A stretch of DNA of 9,498 bases from contig CAMLNW010000095.1 in assembly GCA_946481495.1 (NCBI GenBank), positions 1 through 9,498 on the forward strand, in the 5' to 3' direction. Below, piece after piece: positions 1 through 5,795 of the stretch. A model generated the notes under the pieces. The model searched no databases and was not told where the DNA came from. It saw only the letters and a program-made list of their open reading frames with translations. The translations under genes and the position numbers were made by a program. The stretch's first letter is position 1. Each line of letters starts with the position of its first letter. This DNA comes from an uncultured Actinomycetes bacterium. Lineage in GTDB: Bacteria; Actinomycetota; Thermoleophilia; Solirubrobacterales; Thermoleophilaceae.

Positions 1-1
1 G

Positions 2-163
2 CTCGGCGACCTCGACGTGCCGGAGGTGCTGCCCGAGCTGCTCGTCGGCGGCGTCCACCAGATGGTCGTCCACCGGCTTGTCAACGCCGGCGGCGAGCAG
101 ATCCCCGCCCTCGCCGGCGATCTCAGCGAGGTCTGGACCTACGTCGAGCGCAAAGCGGCGTAG
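2..163 (+). CDS. C-terminal end of a probable TetR-family regulator (partial)
   Basis: An open frame enters from the left edge and ends at a TAG at 161-163, giving 53 residues with no start in view. The peptide is Leu/Val-rich and looks helical (around LPELLVGGVHQMVVHRL, then a short acidic stretch and VWTYVERKAA). This resembles the final helices of the ligand-binding domain of TetR-type repressors, where a GGVHxxVxxRL-type helix followed by a short LxxLxxVWxYV-type ending is common. No DNA-binding domain lies in the window, so the family call rests only on this C-terminal look. Its last 25 bases overlap, tail to tail, the end of the MEDS-HATPase gene on the other strand (139-163). It could instead be the end of another helical protein; its coding status is more secure than its family. 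Confidence 0.5.
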   Translation, partial: LGDLDVPEVLPELLVGGVHQMVVHRLVNAGGEQIPALAGDLSEVWTYVERKAA

Positions 164-1074
164 AGCCGCACGCGCGACTCGCCGTCGGGGCCGCCGGCGA
201 CCTCGAGCGCGTCGCAGATGCGGCGAGCGACCGCGAGGCCCCAGCCGCCGGGAGCGCCCGGCGGAGGCAGCGTCCAGCCGGCGAACGGGTCGGTCACGCC
301 CGGCCCGCCATCGCTCACCTCGCAGACGAAGTCGCCGTCGGCGACCCAGCAGCGAGCGACGATCGGCGGCGCGCCGTGGAGCACCGAGTTGGTGACGATC
401 TCGTTCGCGGCCAGGACCAGCTCCTCGGCGCGGTCGGCGCTCATCCCGCACTCGAGCGCGAGTCCGGCGAGCAGGCCGCGGAAGGCGTGGTGGTCGCCGC
501 TGAACGGGATGTCGTAGTGGTCTTGCCCGAGCTCGGCGCGCCCGCCGGCGTCGAGCTCGCGGACGAACTCGTCTGGCGGCTCGAAGGTCGCGCACGGGCA
601 GGCGGCGCTGCCCTCGACGACCTCGGGATGGGTGCCGAGACCGTGGCGGAGGATGCCGTCCGGCAGCTCGGAGCGGTCGTAGAGGCAGATGAAGCGCAGC
701 GGCGCGTCGGCGAGCGCGACGTTGATCGTCGACTCGTAGCGCGCCCACTCGCGCCGCATGGCGGCCGAACCCGTCCAGACCGGCTCGCCGAGCGCCAGCA
801 GCTGGCTGTCGGGCGCAAGCCCCGCGATCGTCCGCTGGACCGCCATCAGACGGTGGACCGGCCGCGGATGCCACTCCAGCGTGTCGTGCAGCTCGACCGC
901 AGCGCCGTCGCCCCCCAGCTCGTCGCGCAAAGCCTCGGTACTCGCCCGCTTGGCCGCCACCAGCACTTTGTCGCCGCGCTCGACGCCCGCGCGAACCACC
1001 GGCGCCATCGCCTCCGCGAACTGCTCGGCACCCTCGTAGAGGAAAGCCTGGTGGGCGAGCCTGGCGCCCGCCAT
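139..1074 (-). CDS. MEDS-domain anti-sigma regulatory factor with HATPase domain (RsbA/RsbW-like)
   Basis: A 311-residue protein with two parts. Residues about 6-165 match the MEDS sensory domain (first described in DcmR and methanogen regulators): HQAFLYEG at the start, VRAGVERGDKVLVAA, GEPVW near 96-100 and FICLYDRSEL near 128-137. Residues about 190-308 form a GHKL ATPase of the SpoIIAB/RsbW type. The N-box is ANEIVTNSVLHG with E225 and N229, the G1 box is SDGGPGV with D255, and the GWGLAV box starts at G277. All ATP-binding residues and the N-box Glu that acts as general base in SpoIIAB-type kinases are present. Such proteins bind a sigma factor and may phosphorylate a STAS partner. The start is the ATG at 1074-1072, which shares its A with the TGA of the upstream MEDS-STAS gene (TGATG). 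A GGAG lies 11 nt upstream inside that gene. The frame stays open further upstream, but that part lies over the neighbour's coding sequence and is not credible. Translational coupling implies a roughly fixed ratio of the two partners. Confidence 0.85.
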   Translation of the reverse strand: MAGARLAHQAFLYEGAEQFAEAMAPVVRAGVERGDKVLVAAKRASTEALRDELGGDGAAVELHDTLEWHPRPVHRLMAVQRTIAGLAPDSQLLALGEPVWTGSAAMRREWARYESTINVALADAPLRFICLYDRSELPDGILRHGLGTHPEVVEGSAACPCATFEPPDEFVRELDAGGRAELGQDHYDIPFSGDHHAFRGLLAGLALECGMSADRAEELVLAANEIVTNSVLHGAPPIVARCWVADGDFVCEVSDGGPGVTDPFAGWTLPPPGAPGGWGLAVARRICDALEVAGGPDGESRVRLYAALRST

Positions 1075-1940
1075 CAGTGCGGTTGCTCCGTTCTCACCAG
1101 ACCATCCATACCCATCATCGCGATCATCCGCGCTACCAGCGGTCGCGGCGAGAGAACCAGCAGCTCGCCGCCGCGGGCCGCGAGACCCTGGGCGGTCCGT
1201 TGGATCGCGCGCATCCCGGCGACGTCGATGAACTCGAGCGCGTCGAGATCGAGCAACACCGCGGCGCGCCCACCAGCGGTCGACTGCAGCGCGCTCGACA
1301 ACGAGGGAACGTTCGAAACGTCGACCTCGCCCGACAGCTTGAGCGCCCCGGGCCCTGCCGCGGCGATCTTCATCGTGCGCGACACGAACATGCCGGCCGG
1401 CCCGATGCCGCGGCCACGGCAAACCGGGTGGGCATGCCCGGCCCGGGCGAGCGTGCGGTCGTCGAAGCGGGTGCGGTCGTAGATGCAGAGCGCCGACGCG
1501 GGCAGCTCGTCGATCACCCCGGTGCAGCGGTGCTCGTAGTCGAGGATCTGCTCGAGCGACAGGCCGGCCTCGTGAAACCACGCCATGTCGCCCGCGACCG
1601 ACAGGCCCGTGAAGCCGTCTCCGAGCGCGGCCCGCACCTGCTCGCGCCACGCGGCGTCGCGCTCGGCCGGGTCGAAGCGCGCACCGTCGGCGAAGGCCAT
1701 CGCGATCGCCGCAGGCGCGACGATCAGCTCGCCGGTGCCGGTCCCGCCGACCGCCCGCAGCCGTCGCTGGGCCGTCTCCTCGTCGCCGGCACGCGCGACG
1801 TAGAGCAACCGCTCGCCGCGCTCCACGCCCGCGCGGGCGAACTCCTCGACCGCGTTCCAGCGCTCCGCGTCCGTCTCGCAAACGAGGCAGGCATGGTCGC
1901 CCCGCCCCAGCCCCCCAGCCCCCTCCAGCCCTCGCTTCAT
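1074..1940 (-). CDS. MEDS-STAS protein, putative anti-sigma factor antagonist
   Basis: A 288-residue protein. Residues about 13-180 form a MEDS sensory domain: GDHACLVCETDAERW, FARAGVERGERLLYVA, the GLSVAGDMAWF core at 112-122, and ALCIYDRTRF then HPVCRGRG. Residues about 190-285 form a STAS domain: LKLSGEVDVSNV, a beta strand VLLDLDALEFID, then VAGMRAIQ. STAS proteins of the SpoIIAA/RsbV type bind HATPase anti-sigma factors and release the sigma factor, and are switched off by phosphorylation of a Ser in a D-S-S-G motif. Here that motif reads D239-V240-A241-G242, so the acceptor Ser is missing. The start is the ATG at 1940-1938 with AGGAGG nine bases upstream; the longer frame further upstream is only a shadow of the ATP-grasp gene. 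It follows the ATP-grasp gene after 77 nt and overlaps the MEDS-HATPase gene by one base. The MEDS parts of the two proteins align by eye, suggesting duplication. Cys18 and Cys21 could bind a metal or sense redox state, but that is a guess. Confidence 0.85.
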   Translation of the reverse strand: MKRGLEGAGGLGRGDHACLVCETDAERWNAVEEFARAGVERGERLLYVARAGDEETAQRRLRAVGGTGTGELIVAPAAIAMAFADGARFDPAERDAAWREQVRAALGDGFTGLSVAGDMAWFHEAGLSLEQILDYEHRCTGVIDELPASALCIYDRTRFDDRTLARAGHAHPVCRGRGIGPAGMFVSRTMKIAAAGPGALKLSGEVDVSNVPSLSSALQSTAGGRAAVLLDLDALEFIDVAGMRAIQRTAQGLAARGGELLVLSPRPLVARMIAMMGMDGLVRTEQPH

Positions 1941-1974
1941 CACAGCCGCCCTCCTGCTCAAACCCCCGCCAGAA

Positions 1975-1996
1975 CCCTGAGCGCGCCGGGTCAGGG
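1975..1996 (-). terminator. Small hairpin downstream of the ATP-grasp gene, weak terminator candidate
   Basis: In the 77-nt gap between the ATP-grasp stop and the MEDS-STAS ribosome-binding site there is an inverted repeat, CCCTGA (1975-1980) and TCAGGG (1991-1996), with a 10-nt loop. On the minus strand it is followed by TTCT and no real T-run. It may weaken read-through into the MEDS pair or be chance. The same gap contains a short AAGAGT direct repeat (minus strand, near 2000-2011) but no sigma-type promoter I would defend. Confidence 0.25.
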
Positions 1997-2017
1997 ACGC
2001 ACTCTTACTCTTCCAGA

Positions 2018-3235
2018 CTAACCGTGAAGACGCTGCAATGCAGCCGCCTGGGAAGCGGTCATACCGCTTATCGGCTCCCCGTCCCAAGAGACGTCCTCGT
2101 ACATGGCCACCTGCAGCTTCTCGTGCTCGGCGAGGCTCAGGCGCTCGTGGTGGCAGAAGGCGAGGAACGAGTAGAGATTGGGCAGCTGATCGTGCCAGCC
2201 GCGGTCGGCGCCGCGCACCTCGACGAGGTCGTGGATCGTGCCGGGGATCTCCTTCCAGCCGCTCGAGAAGAGCGCGCCGAAGACCGCGAAGTCGAGCTGG
2301 ATCAGGCGGCCGGGCGGGACGACGAATGGCTCGTCGGGGAGCGGGGTCGACGGGTCGACACCGGCGAGCAAGCCGTTCGCGAGCTCGTCGCCCTCCATCA
2401 GCAGGACGCCGTCGGTCGTGCGCGGGTTGCACTCGATGATCGCCAGGCCGTCGCCGGTGTCGACGAAGTCGAGCGACATCTGGCCGTCGTAGCCGAGCTC
2501 GCCGCCGAGCTTCTCGACGACCGCGAGCGTCTCGGCGCCGTCGATCGACTCGAACTGGACGCCGGTCGAGTGGTGGAACTGGCGCGGCGCGCGGTAGGTC
2601 GAGTGGGCGGTCACGCGACCGTCGTGGAGCGTCGAGTAGGTGCAGACCATCGGTCCCTCGACGAACTCCTGGACCAGCCACGGCGCGTCCGGGGTGGGAT
2701 GGACGTCCTCGGGCTTGACGCGGCCGGCGAGCGGCCCGTGGTTGGTCATCAGCGTGACGCCGCCGCGCGAGTAGACGCCACGACCGAAGTAGTGCGGCCA
2801 GCGGCCGACCGCCTCCATCAGCTCCGCATCGCTGCGCACCGTCACGCCGACCGGCGCGCGGATCCCGAGCCGCTCGACGAGCTGCTCGAACGAGTCCTTG
2901 TCGTGGACCTGGGCGAGCGTCTCGAACTGGGCGGTGTAGAGCTTCGCGACCTGCTCTATACCCTCGCGCGCGGTCGCGAGGTAGAACGCCTCCTCCCAGG
3001 TCGGAACGATCAGCTCGATGCCGTGCTCGGCGCAGTAGTCGCGCACCTGGGCGGTGAACTTCTCCGTCTCGTCGCGCGGCGAGGCCGTCACGAAGTGGCC
3101 CTTCAGATAGCGCGAGTGGTTGCCAGGCGCCGACTCGTAGGTGTCGGACGAGTAGACCTCGTGGCCGACCTGCGCGAGCTGGCGGATCACGCTCAGCGCA
3201 AACGGCATCCGGGCGCTGGTGACGAGGATCCTCAC
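2018..3235 (-). CDS. ATP-grasp domain protein (CarB-like), function unknown
   Basis: A 405-residue protein starting MRILVTSARMPFALSVIRQL, a Rossmann-like pre-ATP-grasp fold (about 1-100) of the kind found in carbamoyl-phosphate synthase-like ligases. A central ATP-grasp domain follows: the D112-K113 region, a Gly-rich loop FGRGVYSRGG (150-159), WLVQEFVEG (186-194), the metal-binding SLDFV (D255) and IIECNPRTTDG (E268, N270, R272). These are the usual Mg-ATP residues, so it is probably active and forms an acyl-phosphate intermediate before joining an amine or other nucleophile. The last 100 or so residues have no motif I know. The start is a GTG at 3235 with a perfect AGGAGG five bases upstream, and the stop of pyrE is embedded in that Shine-Dalgarno (TAGGAGG), so the two are almost certainly co-transcribed and coupled. 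The substrate cannot be told from the sequence. It is too short to be a carbamoyl-phosphate synthase large subunit. Confidence 0.85.
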   Translation of the reverse strand: MRILVTSARMPFALSVIRQLAQVGHEVYSSDTYESAPGNHSRYLKGHFVTASPRDETEKFTAQVRDYCAEHGIELIVPTWEEAFYLATAREGIEQVAKLYTAQFETLAQVHDKDSFEQLVERLGIRAPVGVTVRSDAELMEAVGRWPHYFGRGVYSRGGVTLMTNHGPLAGRVKPEDVHPTPDAPWLVQEFVEGPMVCTYSTLHDGRVTAHSTYRAPRQFHHSTGVQFESIDGAETLAVVEKLGGELGYDGQMSLDFVDTGDGLAIIECNPRTTDGVLLMEGDELANGLLAGVDPSTPLPDEPFVVPPGRLIQLDFAVFGALFSSGWKEIPGTIHDLVEVRGADRGWHDQLPNLYSFLAFCHHERLSLAEHEKLQVAMYEDVSWDGEPISGMTASQAAALQRLHG

Positions 3236-3244
3236 GCTGACCTC

Positions 3245-3796
3245 CTAACGGTCGGGGCGGTCGGGGTAGACGTCGTCGATCGTGGCGAGCGGGGTGTAGG
3301 GCGCGGCGGGCGCAGCCGCCTTGATCTGGGCGCCACCGCCGGCGAGGCGGTCGAGGACGCTGACGACGCCGACGATCTGGCGGCCCTCGGCCTGGAGCGC
3401 CTCGATCGCCTGGATCGTCGAGCCACCGCTGGTGACGACGTCCTCGACGACGAGGCAGCGGTCGGAGTCGTCGAGGAACGGGCCCTCGACGCGGCGCTGG
3501 AGGCCGTGGTGCTTGGCCTCCTTGCGGATGAAGAAGGCTTTGACGTCGGCGCCGGCGGCGAGCGCCGCGCAGGCGACGGGGTCGGCGCCCATCGTCAGCC
3601 CGCCGACGGCCGTCGCGCCAAGGCGGCGTGCTTCGGCGGCGACCAGCTCGCCCATCGCGGCGAAGCCCGGCGGACGCAGCGTGGCGCGCTTGGCGTCGAC
3701 GTAGTACTCGGCCTCGGCGCCGCTGGCCAGCGTCACCTTGCCGATCACCAGCGCGTGCTCGCGCAGCTCGGCGATCAGGCGTTGGCGGGCGTCCAT
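3245..3796 (-). CDS. pyrE: Orotate phosphoribosyltransferase
   Basis: A 183-residue protein, the normal size for this enzyme, which joins orotate and PRPP to give orotidine 5'-phosphate in cytoplasmic pyrimidine synthesis. The PRPP-binding signature is intact (LVVEDVVTSGGST, residues 115-127, with E118-D119). The flexible-loop motif FFIRKEAKHHG (88-98) and the orotate-side motif YYVDAKR (31-37) are also present. The start chosen is the ATG at 3796-3794 because it begins directly at the first helix (MDARQRLIAEL) and gives the family length; extending to an upstream start would add Arg/Ala-rich non-homologous residues. There is no clear Shine-Dalgarno; instead TATGCT lies eight bases before the ATG, hinting at a nearly leaderless message. 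It heads the minus-strand cluster and is divergent from the riboswitch-controlled peptidase gene. Some phosphoribosyltransferases of this subfamily have been misnamed, but the motif set supports OPRTase. Confidence 0.92.
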   Translation of the reverse strand: MDARQRLIAELREHALVIGKVTLASGAEAEYYVDAKRATLRPPGFAAMGELVAAEARRLGATAVGGLTMGADPVACAALAAGADVKAFFIRKEAKHHGLQRRVEGPFLDDSDRCLVVEDVVTSGGSTIQAIEALQAEGRQIVGVVSVLDRLAGGGAQIKAAAPAAPYTPLATIDDVYPDRPDR

Positions 3797-3804
3797 CGGG
3801 CGCC

Positions 3805-3810
3805 AGCATA
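3805..3810 (-). promoter_or_regulatory. Candidate -10 element for pyrE, nearly leaderless start
   Basis: Read on the minus strand, TATGCT lies eight bases before the pyrE ATG, and transcription would start zero to three bases before the start codon. A matching -35 box at normal spacing is not convincing. Together with the lack of a Shine-Dalgarno this suggests leaderless initiation, which is common in actinobacteria, but it is only a visual match. Confidence 0.25.
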
Positions 3811-3883
3811 CGGCGCATCGCGGGCGAGACAGCGCGTGGGCCGCCTGGCGCGAGGGGTAGCGCGCAGCGGCCAGCTGCGCTAC

Positions 3884-3911
3884 TTTGCCGCCGGAAGGTT
3901 GTTCACATAAC
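3884..3911 (+). promoter_or_regulatory. Candidate promoter for the c-di-AMP riboswitch / M23 transcript
   Basis: TTTGCC (3884-3889) and CATAAC (3906-3911) are separated by 16 bases and resemble weak -35 and -10 boxes of a housekeeping sigma factor. The predicted start near 3918 falls at the beginning of the conserved riboswitch core, which is where it would be expected. Both boxes match the consensus imperfectly, so position is the main support. Confidence 0.3.
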
Positions 3912-4062
3912 CATTCACGCCGAGTCTCCGCTGCCCTGGCCGCGGAGAACGGGGGACCCAAGGGCGACCGTCAGGTCGTCAGGGGCGAATCGCGACACAG
4001 CCGTCGCGTAGCGCACTTCCAGCGCGAGCCCGTCAGCTAACCCCGTAGGCCCGAAGGAAGAG
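3912..4062 (+). ncRNA. Cyclic di-AMP riboswitch (ydaO/yuaA class)
   Basis: The leader of the M23 gene carries the conserved blocks of this class in the correct order: CGCCGAGTCTCCG (3918-3930), GGGGGACCC (3951-3959), AGGGGCGAAT (3981-3990), CGTCAGCTAAC (4031-4041) and CCCGTAGGC (4042-4050). Helices are visible between and within them: CTCCG 3926-3930 with CGGAG 3943-3947; GACC 3966-3969 with GGTC 3974-3977 around a four-base loop; and CGCGAC 3991-3996 with GTCGCG 4003-4008. This class binds cyclic di-AMP and usually turns expression off when the ligand is abundant; in actinobacteria it commonly precedes wall hydrolases, as here. The 3' edge merges into the purine-rich AGGAAGAGGAG that includes the ribosome-binding site of the downstream gene, and no terminator hairpin with a T-run is seen. 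Control of translation is therefore plausible, though inferred. The exact ends are estimated. Confidence 0.92.
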
Positions 4063-4077
4063 GAGCACACGGTTCAG

Positions 4078-5715
4078 ATGACGACTCCGCACCGAGACCT
4101 GGCCCTGGTCGACCCCTGGACGCGCTCGCTCGAGCGCTCGTTGCACCGCCGCGCGATCGCACCCGCCGTACGACGCTCCGTCGCGCGCCGCCGACGTGCC
4201 TCGGTGGCGCTCAGCACGCTGATGGTCGCCGGACCGACCGGCAGCCTGCTCGCTGCCGCCGGTTTGGGCATCGGCGGGCGCGGCGTGGATGTCGCGGCGG
4301 CATCGCCTGCCAGCCGCGCGATCGACAGCGGTGCGACGCCGGCCGCGATGGCGTACAAGCTCGGCAGCCATGGCGACGCGGTCGCGGAGATCCAGCGCCA
4401 GCTCGGCGTTCCGGTCGACGGCATCTTCGGCCCGGTGACCCAGGCCGCGGTGACCAACTTCCAGGCGCACAACGGACTCGATGTCGACGGCGTTGTCGGA
4501 CCGGTCACCTGGACGGCGCTGTTCGGTCTCGAGCAGGCCGCGGCGGCGGCCGGCGCGGCAGAGGGCGACGTCGCGGTGATCGTGCGTGAGCGGACCGGCG
4601 CCCCCGACAATGCCACCGCAGACGAGTCGCAACGAGGTGTCGGCGGCGGACCGTCAGAGAACCTGGGCGAGCCGGAGTCGCTCGACCTCGCCAGTGGCGG
4701 CGGCACTGCGGGAGACGACCCGACCGGAACCGGCGACACGCCGAGCCCGACCAGCCCAGCGGACGCGCCGCGCACGCGACCGGTGTCCACGCCATCGCCA
4801 GGCAACGGCGCCTGCGGCCCGCTGCGGCTGACCTCGCCCGTCAAGGGCACGGTCACCTCGGGCTTCGGCCCGCGCTGGGGCCGCAACCACGAGGGTCTCG
4901 ACATCGCCGCTCCGAGCGGCACGCCGATCCGCGCCGCGGAGTGCGGGATCGTCAGCTTCGCCGGCGTCCAGAGCGGCTACGGGAACATGGTCTGCGTCAA
5001 GCACTCGAGCCGCTTCGAGACCTGTTACGCCCACATGACCAACTACGCGGTCTCCGAGGGGCAGCGGGTCGACCAGGGCGAGGTGATCGGCTACGTCGGC
5101 TGCACCGGCAACTGCACCGGCCCGCACCTCCACTTCGAGACGCGCGTCGACGGATCCGCCCGCGACCCGCGGCCCTACCTCGGTGGCGCCGGCGTCCCCG
5201 GAGCCCCGACCGTCAAGGCCGCGGCCGCCAAGGCAAAGCTCACCGCCTCGATCCGCAAGGACGTCGCCCGAGCCCGCGTGACCGCAAAGACGACCACGCT
5301 CGTCCAAGCCCACGCCACCACCGGCCTGTCGCCGGCGGCGAGTCCACAGCCAGTTGCGTCGACCGGTCTCCAGCCGGTCGCCACCACGGGCGCACCGGCC
5401 ACACCGGCCCCATCCACAGCCCCGACGCCGGCTCCGGAGCCCACGTACACGCCAGCCCCCCAGCCGGTCACTCCGGCACCAGCGCCCTCACCAATCGCCG
5501 AGACCCCGCCGGCAGCCACCGCGCCCCCGGTCGAGGCTCCACCAGCGCCTGCGCCGCCAGTCGATCCCGTCCCGACTCCGGAGCCACCGCCGACGACGGG
5601 CACCGAAGCGCCTACCCCGAACCCTGTCGCCGCGACGCCCCCGGTCGATCCCGCAACACCAGCCGCCGAGGTTCCGGCACCCGTCGAGACCGCCCCGACC
5701 AGCACCTCGCCGTAG
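4078..5715 (+). CDS. Secreted or anchored M23 (LytM-type) peptidoglycan endopeptidase with PG-binding domain
   Basis: A 545-residue protein. A basic N-terminus (1-40, ending RRRRAS) precedes a hydrophobic stretch (about 41-67), acting as a long signal peptide or membrane anchor. Residues about 93-150 are a PG_binding_1 domain (KLGSHGDAVAEIQRQLG, VDGIFGPVTQAAVTNFQ, VVGPVTW). After a Gly/Ser/Thr/Pro linker, residues about 248-368 are an M23 zinc peptidase. H271 and D275 (HEGLD) with H352 are the expected zinc ligands; H318 (YAHM) and H350 (HLHFE) complete the site, so it should be active and cleave peptide bridges in the cell wall. Six Cys residues (246, 289, 306, 316, 342, 346) lie in or beside the catalytic domain. 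A tail of about 165 residues is Pro/Ala/Thr-rich and low complexity. AGGAG at 4061-4065 lies 12 nt before the ATG. The gene is alone on this strand, sits directly behind the c-di-AMP riboswitch and ends at a hairpin pair facing the L,D-transpeptidase gene. Confidence 0.93.
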   Translation: MTTPHRDLALVDPWTRSLERSLHRRAIAPAVRRSVARRRRASVALSTLMVAGPTGSLLAAAGLGIGGRGVDVAAASPASRAIDSGATPAAMAYKLGSHGDAVAEIQRQLGVPVDGIFGPVTQAAVTNFQAHNGLDVDGVVGPVTWTALFGLEQAAAAAGAAEGDVAVIVRERTGAPDNATADESQRGVGGGPSENLGEPESLDLASGGGTAGDDPTGTGDTPSPTSPADAPRTRPVSTPSPGNGACGPLRLTSPVKGTVTSGFGPRWGRNHEGLDIAAPSGTPIRAAECGIVSFAGVQSGYGNMVCVKHSSRFETCYAHMTNYAVSEGQRVDQGEVIGYVGCTGNCTGPHLHFETRVDGSARDPRPYLGGAGVPGAPTVKAAAAKAKLTASIRKDVARARVTAKTTTLVQAHATTGLSPAASPQPVASTGLQPVATTGAPATPAPSTAPTPAPEPTYTPAPQPVTPAPAPSPIAETPPAATAPPVEAPPAPAPPVDPVPTPEPPPTTGTEAPTPNPVAATPPVDPATPAAEVPAPVETAPTSTSP

Positions 5716-5727
5716 TTCAAGCGCCGA

Positions 5728-5767
5728 GCGAAGGATTGTGGGGGTCAGAACCCGCACAATCCTTCGC
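5728..5767. terminator. Long hairpin between convergent genes, likely bidirectional terminator or repeat
   Basis: A near-perfect 40-base palindrome begins 12 bases after the M23 stop. Thirteen base pairs are formed by GCGAAGGATTGTG (5728-5740) and its complement at 5755-5767. Then comes a single G-G mismatch and a four-pair inner stem GGGT/ACCC closing a CAGA loop. It is richer in A and T than its surroundings. No T-run follows on either strand, so it is not a textbook intrinsic terminator, but its place between two converging transcripts fits termination or end protection. It may also be a copy of a dispersed intergenic palindrome. Confidence 0.6.
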
Positions 5768-5768
5768 G

Positions 5769-5791
5769 GGCTTGGGACGAGACCCCAAGCC
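5769..5791. terminator. Second hairpin in the convergent gap
   Basis: GGCTTGGG (5769-5776) pairs with CCCAAGCC (5784-5791) over eight base pairs around a seven-base loop. It lies directly after the larger hairpin and five bases from the stop codon of the L,D-transpeptidase gene. On the minus strand it is the first structure met by transcripts of the right-hand operon, so it may serve that strand while the larger one serves the M23 gene. No T-run is present. Confidence 0.5.
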
Positions 5792-5795
5792 GGAC

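Noticed and set aside
1075..1881. Continuation of the MEDS-HATPase frame upstream of 1074
   Set aside because: It overlaps the MEDS-STAS gene out of frame and has no motif; the ATG at 1074 fits the TGATG junction.
1941..3818. Continuation of the MEDS-STAS frame far upstream (914 residues in all)
   Set aside because: The extra part is Arg/Pro-rich and lies over the ATP-grasp and pyrE genes; the ATG at 1940 has a good AGGAGG and begins at the MEDS domain.
2024..3910. 628-residue open frame on the + strand opposite the ATP-grasp and pyrE genes
   Set aside because: It is the mirror of two well-supported genes in GC-rich DNA; it is Arg/Asp/Leu/Ala-rich with no domain and no ribosome-binding site.
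3797..3961. Longer pyrE start giving 238 residues
   Set aside because: The added residues are non-homologous and would overlap the riboswitch; 183 residues is the normal length.
4033..4922. Minus-strand frames of 199 and 282 residues opposite the M23 gene
   Set aside because: They are shadows of the peptidase coding sequence, start within it and carry no recognisable domain.
5175..5720. Gly/Val/Ala-rich 181-residue minus-strand frame, resembling a PE/PGRS-like protein
   Set aside because: The composition is simply the complement of the Pro/Ala/Thr-rich tail codons of the M23 gene, and it runs into the terminator region.
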